Below, piece after piece: positions 31,587-42,000 of a stretch of DNA of 48,770 nucleotides (position 1 is the first letter of the stretch; every line of letters starts with the position of its first letter). Position numbers and translations under genes: made by a program. The stretch comes from Candidatus Falkowiibacteriota bacterium (lineage in GTDB: Bacteria; Patescibacteriota; Patescibacteriia; Patescibacteriales; VMTK01): assembly GCA_013791585.1 (NCBI GenBank), contig VMTK01000057.1, positions 1-48,770 of the forward strand, given 5' to 3'. The notes beneath the pieces were generated by a model, which worked only from the letters and a program-made list of their open reading frames with translations, did no database searches and was not told the DNA's origin.

Positions 31587-33086
31587 ATGAACTTAGCTGA
31601 AATTAAGAAAAAATTTGATTTTTCCAACGGGCCGGGAATTTATAAATTTTTAAATCAAAAAGGAAAAATTATTTATATCGGCAAGGCCGCTAATCTGTCC
31701 GGCCGCGTTTTGTCGTATTGGAGCAAAAGCGCGCGACATACGCCGGCAAAATATTCAATGCTGAAACAGGTTGATGATATTCAATGCGTAGAAACCGATA
31801 GTGAAATTGAAGCGCTGCTGTTGGAAGCGAATTTAATAAAAAAGCATCAGCCGCGATACAATATTGCTTTGCGCGACGGCAAAAGATATACTTACATCAA
31901 AGTTTCAACCGAAGAGGAAATACCCGGAGTTTTTATTGTCCGAAAAATAGATAAATCAGGCAGATATTTCGGGCCGTTTGTAAGCGCTGCTGCCGTCCGG
32001 GAAACATTGAAAGCGATAAGAAAAATTTGGCCGTATTGCGCGGCGAAAAAGCGACAGCCAAAGCCTTGTTTCTATTATCAAATAAACAGATGTTTGGGAA
32101 TTTGCGCCGTTCTTATCAGCAGAAAAGAATATATGGAAAAAGTGATTCGCCCCATTATTTTATTTTTTGAAGGAAAGAAAGATAAGGTAATTAAAAATTA
32201 CGAATTACGAATTAGGAATTATGAATTAGGAATAAAAAAATACAAAGCAGGCAGTGAAAAACATAACGAAGTTAAAAGAAAAATTAGCGGATTAAAATTA
32301 CAATTATTTAATATAAAAAAAGTTTTAGAGAATGCTAGCATTATCGGGCTGGAAGAAAAGTATGCCGCTGATCTCGCGGAGCTGGCGAAAATTTTGCGCT
32401 TGCCGAAAGCGCCGCAAAGAATAGAGGGCTATGATATTTCCAATATTTTCGGCCAGCAAGCCGTTGGCTCAATGGCGGTGTTTTCCGGCGGCGAGCCGGA
32501 CAAAAAAGAATACCGCAAATTTAAAATCAAAACAGCCAAAGGCCGGATGGATGATGTTAAGATGTTAAAAGAGGTTTTGACAAGAAGGATTAAGAGAGCT
32601 CATGCAGCGAAGCATGGTCTGCATTCTAAAACTTCAGCGAAGGAATGGCCGTTGCCGGATTTGATTATTGTTGACGGGGGAAAACAGCAGTTGAACGCGG
32701 CTTTGCAAGTTTTTAAAAAATTTAAAATAAGCGATAAACCCCGCACAAAAGGTGTCGCCAGTCGGCGGCATTATACCACCGACCGCGACAGATTATCTAA
32801 CCATCCGACTTCGCCCAGCGCCAAAAACTTTTGGCGCTTGGCTTCGTCGGAGGCATTTTTTGTGCGGGGTAAAGACATTGCCGTGATTGCCATTTCCAAA
32901 GGTTTGGGCCTGCGTTCATCTAACGCGCCTGATAAAATATTTTTCCCTGGCGAAAAAAAGCCGCTGGAACTGCCTTTGGCTTCGCCGGCTCCGCACTTGA
33001 TTAAAAGAGTCCGCGATGAAGCCCACAGATTCGCCATTGGCTATCACCGCAAATTGAGAAGCAAAAAATTTTTAAATAAAAATTAG
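31587..33086 (+). CDS. uvrC: UvrC excinuclease subunit, short form
   Basis: UvrC makes the incisions in nucleotide excision repair. The start is set at the ATG at 31587, giving NGPGIYKFLNQKGKIIYIGKA (GIY-YIG nuclease). The C-terminal RNase H-like nuclease is present (EGYDISNIFGQQAVGSMAVF, PDLIIVDGGKQQLN). The protein ends at AHRFAIGYHRKLRSKKFLNKN, so the tandem helix-hairpin-helix domain is missing, and the central UVR motif is not recognisable. Three insertions are visible: a heptamer array (NYELRIRNYELG), a small palindrome (AAKHGLHSK) and a 45-residue mobile hairpin. Confidence 0.92.
   Translation: MNLAEIKKKFDFSNGPGIYKFLNQKGKIIYIGKAANLSGRVLSYWSKSARHTPAKYSMLKQVDDIQCVETDSEIEALLLEANLIKKHQPRYNIALRDGKRYTYIKVSTEEEIPGVFIVRKIDKSGRYFGPFVSAAAVRETLKAIRKIWPYCAAKKRQPKPCFYYQINRCLGICAVLISRKEYMEKVIRPIILFFEGKKDKVIKNYELRIRNYELGIKKYKAGSEKHNEVKRKISGLKLQLFNIKKVLENASIIGLEEKYAADLAELAKILRLPKAPQRIEGYDISNIFGQQAVGSMAVFSGGEPDKKEYRKFKIKTAKGRMDDVKMLKEVLTRRIKRAHAAKHGLHSKTSAKEWPLPDLIIVDGGKQQLNAALQVFKKFKISDKPRTKGVASRRHYTTDRDRLSNHPTSPSAKNFWRLASSEAFFVRGKDIAVIAISKGLGLRSSNAPDKIFFPGEKKPLELPLASPAPHLIKRVRDEAHRFAIGYHRKLRSKKFLNKN
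32194..32233 (+). repeat. AATTACG/AATTAGG heptamer array in uvrC
   Basis: About five 7-nt units are translated as NYELRIRNYELGI. A similar array gives FGIMNYELGIMN in the fibre gene (about 7008-7080). Confidence 0.85.
32739..32869 (+). mobile_element. CCCCG-type mobile hairpin, copy 10 (inside uvrC)
   Basis: The arms CCCCGCACAAAA and TTTTGTGCGGGG enclose further hairpins. TAAA is duplicated at 32735-32738 and 32870-32873. Element plus duplication is 135 nt, exactly 45 codons. Confidence 0.85.
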
Positions 33087-33115
33087 CTCATTTAAAAAAG
33101 GAGGTGAAAAAAATC

Positions 33116-33310
33116 ATGAAATTTAGATTAAAAGATAAATGGTATTTAATTTCAGCGTTTATTGTTTTTTGGGTCGGCATTATATTCGTTTTTATTGTGA
33201 GTAAAATTTTTCAAGCTAAAGATTTTTTTATAAGAAGTAAAAGTCTTTGGTATTTCGCGGTTTTTATATTCGCCGCGATGATTTTATTAATCACAATTCT
33301 TTTGATTTAA
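33116..33310 (+). CDS. Small two-pass membrane protein
   Basis: The ATG at 33116 gives 64 residues with two hydrophobic segments (WYLISAFIVFWVGIIFVFIV and WYFAVFIFAAMILLITILLI) joined by a basic loop. The strong GGAGG at 33100-33104 also allows the overlapping GTG at 33104, but that codon is part of the Shine-Dalgarno region. A terminator follows. Family unknown. Confidence 0.65.
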   Translation: MKFRLKDKWYLISAFIVFWVGIIFVFIVSKIFQAKDFFIRSKSLWYFAVFIFAAMILLITILLI

Positions 33311-33311
33311 A

Positions 33312-33350
33312 AAAGGCGAAGTTTATATATAACTTCGCCTTTGTTTTTTT
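33312..33350 (+). terminator. Rho-independent terminator
   Basis: AAAGGCGAAGTT / AACTTCGCCTTT with a 7-base loop, then GTTTTTTT. Confidence 0.9.
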
Positions 33351-33370
33351 ATAGGGATTTCAATGTTTGC

Positions 33371-33459
33371 TTTCCACCCGGCTTTAGCCGAGGGTTCGGG
33401 ATGCTTCAGCATCTGTTGGGCTAAAGCCCAACGAACCCTCAGCTAAAGCTGGGTAGAAA
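33371..33459 (+). repeat. TTC(T/C)ACC...GGGTAGAA composite hairpin, copy 1
   Basis: Outer arms TTCCACCCGGCTTTAGC and GCTAAAGCTGGGTAGAA hold inner hairpins. Relatives are at 35418-35510 and 45301-45393. Confidence 0.75.
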
Positions 33460-33471
33460 TGCGCTAAACGC

Positions 33472-35403
33472 TTAATTTCCAGATACTATATTGTCATGAA
33501 ATTTCGTTTTTATTGAAGCAGGCGTGATACTGTGTTTTTTATTGTAGGCAATCTGTGTTTTTCGCCGCCGATTAGTTTCGTTAATGGCATAGCGCATGGC
33601 AGGCGTAATTCGGCCGGCGTACATAATTACTTTGCCTTGGCTGTGGCGCGCGGCCCGGCCCATAGTTTGGATAAGCGCTGTTTCATTGCGCAAGAAGCCG
33701 GACATGTCGGCGTCCAGTATGGCCACCAGAGAAACTTCCGGCAGATCAAGGCCTTCGCGCAGCAGGTTTATGCCCACCAAGCAGTCATATTTTCCTTTGC
33801 GCAGATCGCGCAGTATATCCACTCTTTCCAGAGCGCCTATCTCGCTATGCAGATAAGCCGCCTTGATTTTTTCTTCTTTCAGGTAATCAGCCAGATCTTC
33901 GGCCATGCGCTTGGTAAGCGTAGTTGCCAGGATCCGCTGGCCTTTGCCTGCGCGTTTTTTTATTTCTTTTATTAAATCAGAGATTTGGTTTGTCTCCGGC
34001 CTGATTTCTATTTCCGGATCCAGCAGGCCGGTCGGCCTGATAATCTGTTCCACGGTTTGGCTTGATTTTTTTATTTCATATTCTGTCGGCGTGGCGCTGG
34101 TATATATTATTTGATTAATTTTAGAATTAAATTCGCGGAAATTCAGCGGGCGGTTGTCGCGCGCGCTGGGCAGGCGGAAGCCGAAATCAATCAAAGTTTG
34201 CTTGCGCGAGCGGTCTCCGGCATGCATGCCGCGTATTTGCGGCAGAGTAACATGGGACTCATCAACAAAAATCAAAAAGTCTTTTGGAAAAAAATCCATC
34301 AATGTTGCCGGAGGCGAACCCGGGCTTCTGCCTGTGAGATGAAGCGAATAATTTTCAATGCCGTTGCAATATCCGACTTCCGCCATCATTTCCAAATCAT
34401 AATTTGTTTTCTTTTCCAGCCGGTAAGCTTCCATTTCTTTGCCCAGCTTTTTAAGTTCGCGCAATCTTTCTTCCAGCTCTTTTCTTATCAATTTCAGCGC
34501 GGATTTCATCCTGTCTTCCGGAGTCATAAAATGCTTGGCGGGTAGAATGGTGATTGACCTCACCCCCAACCCCCTCTCCTTCGCAAGGAGAGGGGGTATT
34601 TTTATACCTCCCCCGGCCCCTCTATTTATACATCCCCCTGCCCCTCCTAAATAGGAGGGGGGGTTGTTGGTCACCATCTCCTGTTTAGGAGAGGGGGCTG
34701 GGGGGTGAGGTATTAAGCGAGATGTCGGGGCGAGGTATATATTATTAATAATATCTCCTAGCATTATGATGCGAATTATTTCTTCGCCGGTTGCCAGATG
34801 AATATCAATATTTTCTCCCCTTACTCTAAATTGCCCGCGCTTAAACTCTATGTCATTTCTTTCATATTGTATTTTAACCAATTGCCGCAAGAGTTCATTT
34901 CGTTTTATTTTTTGCCCAGCCGTGAATGTTTGGCTCAAGGCCTCATAGTCTTTTTTTTCTCCAATGCCGTAAATGCAGGAAACGCTTGCCACAACTATTA
35001 CATCTTTCCTGTTGATCAGCGACTGGGTGGCGGCATGCCGCAAACGGTCTATTTCTTCATTGATAGTCGCTTCTTTTTCTATGTATGTATCAGTATGCGG
35101 AATATACGCTTCCGGCTGGTAATAATCATAATAAGACACGAAATAATGGACAGCCGCGTCCGGGAAAAATTGCCTGAATTCGCCGTAAAGCTGAGCGGCC
35201 AGAGTTTTGTTGTGGGAGATTATCAAGGCGGGTCTTTGAACTTTTTCAATAATATTAGCCATGGTAAAAGTCTTGCCGGATCCGGTAACGCCAAGCAAGG
35301 TTTGCGCTTTATATCCTTTTTTAAGTCCATTAATCAATTTGGCGATAGCCTGCGGCTGGTCGCCGGTTGGTTTGAAATTGGAAATTAGTTTGAATTTTTG
35401 CAT
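33472..35403 (-). CDS. uvrB: UvrB excinuclease subunit, lacking the UVR domain
   Basis: UvrB is the damage-verifying helicase-like subunit. The N-terminus has [11 protein letters not shown] and Walker A GVTGSGKT. The DNA-clamping beta-hairpin is [20 protein letters not shown]. Later motifs are [36 protein letters not shown] and QTMGRAARH. The protein stops soon after [20 protein letters not shown], so the usual C-terminal UVR (UvrC-contact) domain is absent. A palindromic insert at 34558-34710 adds about 51 residues ([12 protein letters not shown] and following). It is convergent with uvrC, with one small gene between. Confidence 0.93.
   Translation of the reverse strand: MQKFKLISNFKPTGDQPQAIAKLINGLKKGYKAQTLLGVTGSGKTFTMANIIEKVQRPALIISHNKTLAAQLYGEFRQFFPDAAVHYFVSYYDYYQPEAYIPHTDTYIEKEATINEEIDRLRHAATQSLINRKDVIVVASVSCIYGIGEKKDYEALSQTFTAGQKIKRNELLRQLVKIQYERNDIEFKRGQFRVRGENIDIHLATGEEIIRIIMLGDIINNIYLAPTSRLIPHPPAPSPKQEMVTNNPPSYLGGAGGCINRGAGGGIKIPPLLAKERGLGVRSITILPAKHFMTPEDRMKSALKLIRKELEERLRELKKLGKEMEAYRLEKKTNYDLEMMAEVGYCNGIENYSLHLTGRSPGSPPATLMDFFPKDFLIFVDESHVTLPQIRGMHAGDRSRKQTLIDFGFRLPSARDNRPLNFREFNSKINQIIYTSATPTEYEIKKSSQTVEQIIRPTGLLDPEIEIRPETNQISDLIKEIKKRAGKGQRILATTLTKRMAEDLADYLKEEKIKAAYLHSEIGALERVDILRDLRKGKYDCLVGINLLREGLDLPEVSLVAILDADMSGFLRNETALIQTMGRAARHSQGKVIMYAGRITPAMRYAINETNRRRKTQIAYNKKHSITPASIKTKFHDNIVSGN
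34558..34710 (-). repeat. Composite CCTCACCCC...GGGGTGAGG insert in uvrB
   Basis: Several nested hairpins sit between perfect outer arms. This is the longest member of the family in the window and is in frame. Confidence 0.85.
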
Positions 35404-35417
35404 AATTTAGATGAAAT

Positions 35418-35510
35418 TTTCTACCGACTTTTAAGTCGGGTTTTGAGGCTTTAGCCTCAATCACAATGGATGCTGAAGCATCCGGAACCCGAGTTAAAAC
35501 TCGGTAGAAG
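35418..35510 (+). repeat. TTCTACCGA...TCGGTAGAA composite hairpin, copy 2
   Basis: Arms TTCTACCGACTTTTAAG and its relaxed complement, with inner hairpins GAGGCTTTAGCCTC and GGATGCTGAAGCATCC. The adjoining GGGTGCTTTTTGGACAGTCTG (35511-35531) recurs inverted at 45282-45302. The rest of the 35404-35828 gap shows no firm gene. Confidence 0.75.
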
Positions 35511-35828
35511 GGTGCTTTTTGGACAGTCTGTAGAAGCAAAGGACCACCAGCCGCTATTTTAAAATACAGCATATTCATTTCAGCTAATTTAAATTATAGC
35601 ATATTGGGAGAAAAGTAAAGCAAGCTTATTGACTTTTTTTGTAAAATTAGATAAGTTAAACGCAAGCAAAAGCGCGTTTCAATCGTATTTTTGCGTATTA
35701 AAATTAGCAAACCCAAAAGGAGGATAAGGAGGGTTTGTTTTTTTATGTTGATCTTTACAATTGAATATATCTTGATTACGGCTAACAGCAAACATTTAAA
35801 CAACCTTAAAGCAGAAGGGAGGCAAGAT

Positions 35829-37772
35829 ATGGGAAAAACAGCGTTTCAGAAAATAATTGATAATCATTTGGTAAGAGTGTTTCCTGATGGGAGGATGGCA
35901 TTAAGCCTTGACTGGGTGTGGTGTCATGAAATTACAACCCCAAACGCTATAATTGACATGATAGCGCGCGGATACGATGTAGTCTTTGATCCAAATAAGA
36001 TTAAAACTATGATTGACCATGTTAACCCGGCAAAAGATACTAAATCGGCTATTCAAGGCAAGATTATTCGTGAGTGGAGCGCTAAGCATGGCATTGAATT
36101 TCTCGATGTCGGACGCAATGGCGTATGCCATGCAATTATTCCGGAAAAAGGATGGATTAGCCCTGGTCAAATTGGCATCATGGGAGACAGTCATACCTGT
36201 ACACACGGAACATTTTGCGCATTTACAGCTGGTGTCGGCACAACAGACCTAGAAAACGGAATCATTACAGGACTCTGGATTTGTCCGCCACAAAAGGTTA
36301 TTAGCGTAAACTTCAACGGTAAGCTGCCAGTAAATGTTTTTGCGAAAGACCTCATTCTAACTTTCATTAACAAGATTGGCGTCAAGGGCGCGACTAATGC
36401 CGTGCTTGAGTTTGGTGGCAATGTCATTCGCGAAATGAGTATAGAAGGACGGATGACTATCGCTAATATGGCTGTAGAGGCCGGCGCGACTTCAGGAATG
36501 ATGATGGTTGACGAAAAAGCGATTGAATATCTATGGCCAGCTTTATGTCAAAGATATACCAACGCAGAACACATGCTGGATAACTTTATGAGCTGGAATA
36601 GCGACCCTGACGCAGTTTATGACCAGATAATTGATATTGATGTAACTAACATGGCTCCTGTAATCACTAATAATTATTCCCCGGGCGATGTAGTGAATGT
36701 TTCCGCGCTTGCCGGAAAGAAAGTTAATCAAGTTTACATCGGTTCATGTACCAACGGACGCTTAAGTGATTTAAGAGTTGCCGCAAATATTTTTGATATT
36801 ATAGGCAATAAAATTTCGGACAGTATTAGGTGTATTGTCGTACCAGCAACCCAGCACATTTATGAAATGGCGCTCAATGAAGGATTAATTGATATTTTCG
36901 TAAAAGCGGGATGTTTCGTTTCTGGACCGACTTGCGGAGCTTGCCTTGGTTTAAGCTGTGGAGTTTTGGCTCCCGGAGAGGTATGTGTTTCCACAACGAA
37001 TCGCAATTTCCCAGGACGCATGGGTAAAGACGGTATGGTACATTTAACATCGCCGGCGACTGCGGCATTTACGGCTATTCATGGAGTTATATCTGAACCA
37101 CCGACCAACCTATGCGTAATCGTCGTAGATAGGGAAAGGGATGCGCCCGAATTTGAAGCTGCAATACCAACAAACTGGAAAGAACGCGAAGTTAAAAAGT
37201 TGGATTACGCTCAACTTCTCGCAAAAAACAGCGAAGACTCCAAGAAGGATTTTTCGGGCAAGGTATTTTATTTGCCAATTGACAATATTGACACTGATCA
37301 AATTATACCGGCCAAATACTTGACCGAAACAAAAAAAGAAGAATTTGGTAAACATTGCCTTGAGGACGCTCCAATATTGGCAGAAGAAAGGATCAAACTT
37401 CACCAGTCGCAGATACTGATTACGGGTGAGAATTTTGGTTGCGGATCTTCAAGAGAGCATGCGCCATGGGCATTGGAAGACGCAGGCATTAGGTGTGTTA
37501 TCGCGCCGAGTTTCGCTCGCATTTTTGAGAACAATATGTTTGCGAACGGTCTTCTCTGTATCACCCTCAATAAAGTTTTGATAGATAGACTTTTTGAAGA
37601 GAAGCCGGATGAAATACATATCAACATTAAAGACAAAGAAATTGAATGGCTTGAAAAAAAACGTGGCGGATTAGTAATGTTTAACATTTCTGATTATCAT
37701 AAGGAGCTTATTGAGAATGGTGGGAGCGTTAATTTTATGATTAAGCTCGCGGCGGAAATTTATAATCAATAA
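35829..37772 (+). CDS. leuCD: 3-isopropylmalate dehydratase, LeuC-LeuD fusion
   Basis: It isomerises 2- to 3-isopropylmalate in leucine synthesis using a [4Fe-4S] cluster. The ATG at 35829 follows GGGAGG. The large-subunit part (about residues 1-470) has GIMGDSHTCTHG, YIGSCTNGRLSDLR and GPTCGACLGLSCG, supplying the cluster cysteines. The small-subunit part has PIDNIDTDQIIPAKYL and GENFGCGSSREHAPWAL. Normally these are two proteins (or separate in bacterial leuC/leuD); here they are one chain of 648 residues. An aconitase/homoaconitase role is possible. Codon use is less AT-biased than its neighbours and it has no repeat insertions, which suggests transfer. Confidence 0.85.
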   Translation: MGKTAFQKIIDNHLVRVFPDGRMALSLDWVWCHEITTPNAIIDMIARGYDVVFDPNKIKTMIDHVNPAKDTKSAIQGKIIREWSAKHGIEFLDVGRNGVCHAIIPEKGWISPGQIGIMGDSHTCTHGTFCAFTAGVGTTDLENGIITGLWICPPQKVISVNFNGKLPVNVFAKDLILTFINKIGVKGATNAVLEFGGNVIREMSIEGRMTIANMAVEAGATSGMMMVDEKAIEYLWPALCQRYTNAEHMLDNFMSWNSDPDAVYDQIIDIDVTNMAPVITNNYSPGDVVNVSALAGKKVNQVYIGSCTNGRLSDLRVAANIFDIIGNKISDSIRCIVVPATQHIYEMALNEGLIDIFVKAGCFVSGPTCGACLGLSCGVLAPGEVCVSTTNRNFPGRMGKDGMVHLTSPATAAFTAIHGVISEPPTNLCVIVVDRERDAPEFEAAIPTNWKEREVKKLDYAQLLAKNSEDSKKDFSGKVFYLPIDNIDTDQIIPAKYLTETKKEEFGKHCLEDAPILAEERIKLHQSQILITGENFGCGSSREHAPWALEDAGIRCVIAPSFARIFENNMFANGLLCITLNKVLIDRLFEEKPDEIHINIKDKEIEWLEKKRGGLVMFNISDYHKELIENGGSVNFMIKLAAEIYNQ

Positions 37773-37794
37773 GAAAAAAAGAGGGGTGCGTAAA

Positions 37795-38868
37795 ATGGGA
37801 AAAGTATATAACTTGGCGGTTGTGCCAGGCGATTTTATCGGTAAAGAAGTCGTGGAAGAAGAGATGAAGGTTCTTAAGATAATTGCAGAGCAATTTGGCT
37901 TTGCGTTTAAGGTAACGCTTTATCCACACGGAGGAGAATATTACATAAAAACAGGAGAATTATTGTCTGATTCAACACTTGCTGAGCTAAGAGGCCATGA
38001 CGCGATAGTTTTCGGCGCAGTCGGACATCCTGAATTACAAAAAGGGGAAGTGGAGAAAGGAATACTTCTGAAAATTAGGTTTGGTCTAGATCAATATATA
38101 AATCTGAGGCCTTCAAAGCTTTATGCTGGAGTGGATGCTCCCATAAGAAAGATACATCCTGGCTTGCCGGATGATTATGAAATTACCGTAGTCAGAGAAG
38201 GTGTTGGCGGTTTATACAAAGGAATCGGAAGTTACGACGGAGTTGTTGCTCGCCAGGAAATGAATTATACCAACGCTGAAGTTGAGAGAATATTGCGGTA
38301 CGCCTATGAGCTGGCGCGCGACAAAGGGCAGGAACTTATTCTTGGTTTCAAATCCAATGTTTTGGAATATGTTTCGGCTCAGCAATGGCAGCCAATGTTT
38401 GAAAAGATGGGCAAAAAGATTTATCCGGAAGTTTTGGCGAAATATGCTCATATTGACGCGCTGAATGGCCCCATGTTAATCAACAGTATTCCTCAAGAGT
38501 CTTTTGTAATTGTGACTGGAAATATGTTTGGGGATGTTATTACAGATTTAACAGCATCATTATTCGGAGGAATGGGCGTTGGGGCGTCGGCATGCATAAA
38601 TCCTTACGGAACATCAATGTTTGAACCTATTCATGGTTCGTCTCCGAAAGATTACGGAAAGGGGACAGTAAGTCCGGTGGCGGCAATTTTAAGCGGCGTT
38701 TTGATGCTTAAAAATTTAGGTGAAGAGAAAGCCGCTAAAAAATTAGAGTTAAGCGTTGTCAATGTTTTGAAGCAGGGGAAAATTCCTGATTTTACTATTA
38801 ACAGCGGAGTTCCTACGAAACAGCAAACACAATATATTATGGAGGAGATCAAAAAAAGAACACAATAA
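37795..38868 (+). CDS. leuB: 3-isopropylmalate dehydrogenase
   Basis: It oxidatively decarboxylates 3-isopropylmalate. The ATG at 37795 follows GAGGGG. Family motifs are GDFIGKEVVEEEMKVL, LKIRFGLDQYINLRPSKLY (substrate-binding arginines), VVREGVGGLYKG, NMFGDVITDLTASLFGGMGVGASA and FEPIHGSSPKDYGKG. The spacing of 22 bases from leuCD shows an operon. The substrate loop resembles actinobacterial-style LeuB, but isocitrate or tartrate dehydrogenase relatives cannot be excluded. No leuA is in the window. Confidence 0.85.
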   Translation: MGKVYNLAVVPGDFIGKEVVEEEMKVLKIIAEQFGFAFKVTLYPHGGEYYIKTGELLSDSTLAELRGHDAIVFGAVGHPELQKGEVEKGILLKIRFGLDQYINLRPSKLYAGVDAPIRKIHPGLPDDYEITVVREGVGGLYKGIGSYDGVVARQEMNYTNAEVERILRYAYELARDKGQELILGFKSNVLEYVSAQQWQPMFEKMGKKIYPEVLAKYAHIDALNGPMLINSIPQESFVIVTGNMFGDVITDLTASLFGGMGVGASACINPYGTSMFEPIHGSSPKDYGKGTVSPVAAILSGVLMLKNLGEEKAAKKLELSVVNVLKQGKIPDFTINSGVPTKQQTQYIMEEIKKRTQ

Positions 38869-38944
38869 AATCCTTGGCACAAAAGCCATGGGAGAGAAAA
38901 TTATTGAACATTTACAATAAATTAATTATATCAACAATTAGAAC

Positions 38945-38980
38945 AAAGGGAATCGCATAAAGCTATTCCCTTTTTTATTT
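38945..38980 (+). terminator. Terminator of the leu operon
   Basis: AAAGGGAAT / ATTCCCTTT with an 11-base loop, then a T-run. Confidence 0.9.
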
Positions 38981-39087
38981 GTTCAAACTTTAATCTCGGC
39001 GAATTTTGACAATTAGCTTAATTTAAGGTAAAATTGGATTAGACGCCGCGCTACAAATGCGGCACATTCGAATTATAATTATTCGGA

Positions 39088-42000
39088 ATGAAAGATTTTT
39101 TATCAATGAAAACCAAAAACAAAGAAAACAAAAAAAGCTTGTCTCCTTTTCCAGCAATGGAAGAGGAGGTTTTGAATTTTTGGGAAAAAGGGAAAATTTT
39201 TGAAAAGTCAGCAACCTCACCCCCAGCCCCTCTCCTTACTAAGGAGAGGGGAGGCCGATCACGCGATAGCGTGAAAGGCCGGGGAGAGGTTAAGGACTAT
39301 GTCTTTTATGACGGGCCGCCGTTTGCCACCGGCACTCCGCATTACGGGCATATTGTGGGAAATGTGATGAAAGATGTTGTGCCGCGATATTGGACAATGA
39401 AGGGATATAGGGTTGAGCGGCGCTGGGGCTGGGACTGCCATGGTTTGCCGATTGAGAATATCGTGGAAAAGGAAATGGGATCAAAAGCCAAAAAAGACAT
39501 TGAGGATTTGGGCGTGGATAAATTCAATGAATTGTGCCGCGCGAAAGTTTTGGGCTATGTTGAAGAATGGAAAAAAGTAATCAGAAAATTAGGCAGGTGG
39601 GCTGACATGGAAAACAGCTACAAAACCATGGATTTGGATTTTATGGAATCGGTCTGGTGGGTTTTTAAAAAATTGTATGATAAAGGATTAATTTATGAGG
39701 GCTACAGGTCAATGCATATTTGCCCCAGATGCGAAACAACATTGTCCCAGTCGGAAGTGGCTGAGGGCTATAGGGATATTAAGGATTTGTCGTGTATTGC
39801 GAAATTTAAATTAATAACCTCACCCCAGCCCTCTCCTTCGCAAGGAGAGGGAGATAAGACTTATGTTTTGGCATGGACAACAACGCCGTGGACTTTAATT
39901 GGTAATGTGGCTTTGGCGGTTGGCGAGAATATTGATTATGTTATGGCTGGAATTATAAATAATGAATCCCCGCAATCAGCGGGGCAGGCGGGAATTAAGG
40001 AATATTATATTTTAGCGAAAGATAGAATTGAGAATATTTTTAAAGATAAAGAATATGAAATTATTAAAGAATTAAAAGGCAAGGACTTGATTGGTTTAGA
40101 ATATGAGCCGCTGTTTGATTATTACGCGAAAGATAAAAAACTGGAAAATCATAAAAACGGCTGGAAAATATATTCAGCGGATTTTGTGACAACTGAAGAA
40201 GGAACAGGCGTGGTGCATATCGCGCCTGCTTTTGGCGAAGACGATATGAATTTGGGCAAAAAGCATAATTTGCCGTTTATCCAGCATGTTGGAATGAACG
40301 GGGTTATTAAAAAAGAAGCAAAAGATTTTATTGGCATGAATGTGAAGCCCTCCTGCGCCAAGGCTTCGGAGGGCAGGCCCGGCGACGATCACATGAAGAC
40401 CGATATTGAAATTATAAAATACTTGGCCCATAAAAATTTATTATTTGCCAAAGAAAAATACGAGCATAGCTATCCGCATTGCTGGCGCTGTGAAACGCCA
40501 TTGATTAATTACGCGACTTCGTCTTGGTTTGTAAGCATTGAAAAAATTAAAAAGCGGATGCTGGAAACAGCCAAGGATATAAATTGGTCGCCCGCGCATA
40601 TTAAGGAAGGCCGCTTTGGCAATTGGCTGGAGGGAGCGCGCGACTGGTCAATCAGCCGCCAGAGATTTTGGGCGTCTGTTATGCCGATTTGGGAATGCAG
40701 ATCGGATGTCGGATGTCGGATGTCGGATGTCGGATGTCGGATGTCGGATGTCGGATGTCGGATGTCGGATGTCGGATGTCGGATGTCGGATGTCGGATGT
40801 CGGACTTCGGATATGAAATGTGATAATATTAAAGTAATTGGATCGGTTAAGGAGTTGGAAGAGCTGAGCGGCGAGAAAATTACTGATCTGCACAAACACA
40901 CAGTTGATAAAATTACCTTTAAATGCGAAAAGTGCGGGGGCGAAATGCGCAGAATTCCGGATGTGCTGGATACTTGGTTTGATTCCGGCTCAATGCCTTA
41001 CGCGCAGATGCATTATCCTTTTGCCAACAAGAAGAAATTTGAAAATAATTTTCCGGCAGAATTCATAGCCGAGGGAGTTGACCAAACCAGATGCTGGTTT
41101 TATTATCTGCACGCGATTGCCAGCGGCATTACGGGCAAGCCGGCTTATAAAAATGTAATAGTTAATGGGATAGTTTTGGCAGAAGACGGAAAAAAAATGT
41201 CCAAGAAGCTGAATAATTATCCTGATCCAATGTTTGTGTTTGAGAAATACGGAGCGGATGCTTTGCGCTATTATCTTTTAACCTCGCCGGTAATGCTGGC
41301 CGAGAATTTGAATTTCTCAGAAGACGGAGTCAGGGAGTGCTTAAGAAAAACCTCTATGCTTTTATGGAATGTGTTTAAGTTTTACGAGCTTTTCGCCCCC
41401 GCCCCCAGCCCCTCCCCCGCTGGCGCGGGAGAGGGGAGTTTGGCTGAAAATGTTTTAGACAAATGGATTGTCGCGCGGTTGAATCAATTAATCGCGGAAG
41501 TGACAGAGAATATGGATAATTATAATTTGCCAAAAGCCGCGCGGCCGATTGCGGATTTTATTGATGATTTATCAACTTGGTATTTGCGCAGATCTCGAGA
41601 TAGATTTAAAGGGGATTTGAAATGCCGCGCTACAAATGAACAGAGCAGACTCGCCGCTACAAATGGCGATCATGCGAATGATGCGGCCCATGCGAATGAA
41701 AATAATGAGCACGAACAAGACAAGCAAGCCGCTTTACAAACTACTCATTTTGTGCTATTACAATTAGTAAGGGTAATGGCGCCGTTTATGCCGTTTATTG
41801 CCGAGCAGATTTGGCAAAAGGTGACAGGAAATAATTTTGGCAACAAAGACAGGTCTGTGCATCTTGAAAGTTGGCCGAAAATCAAACCGAAAATTAGAAA
41901 TTTGAAATTTGAAATTAAGATTTTAGAAGAGATGGTGATAGTTAGAAAAATTGTTGAATTGGGATTGGCAAAAAGGGATGAAGCAGGGATTAAGGTACGC

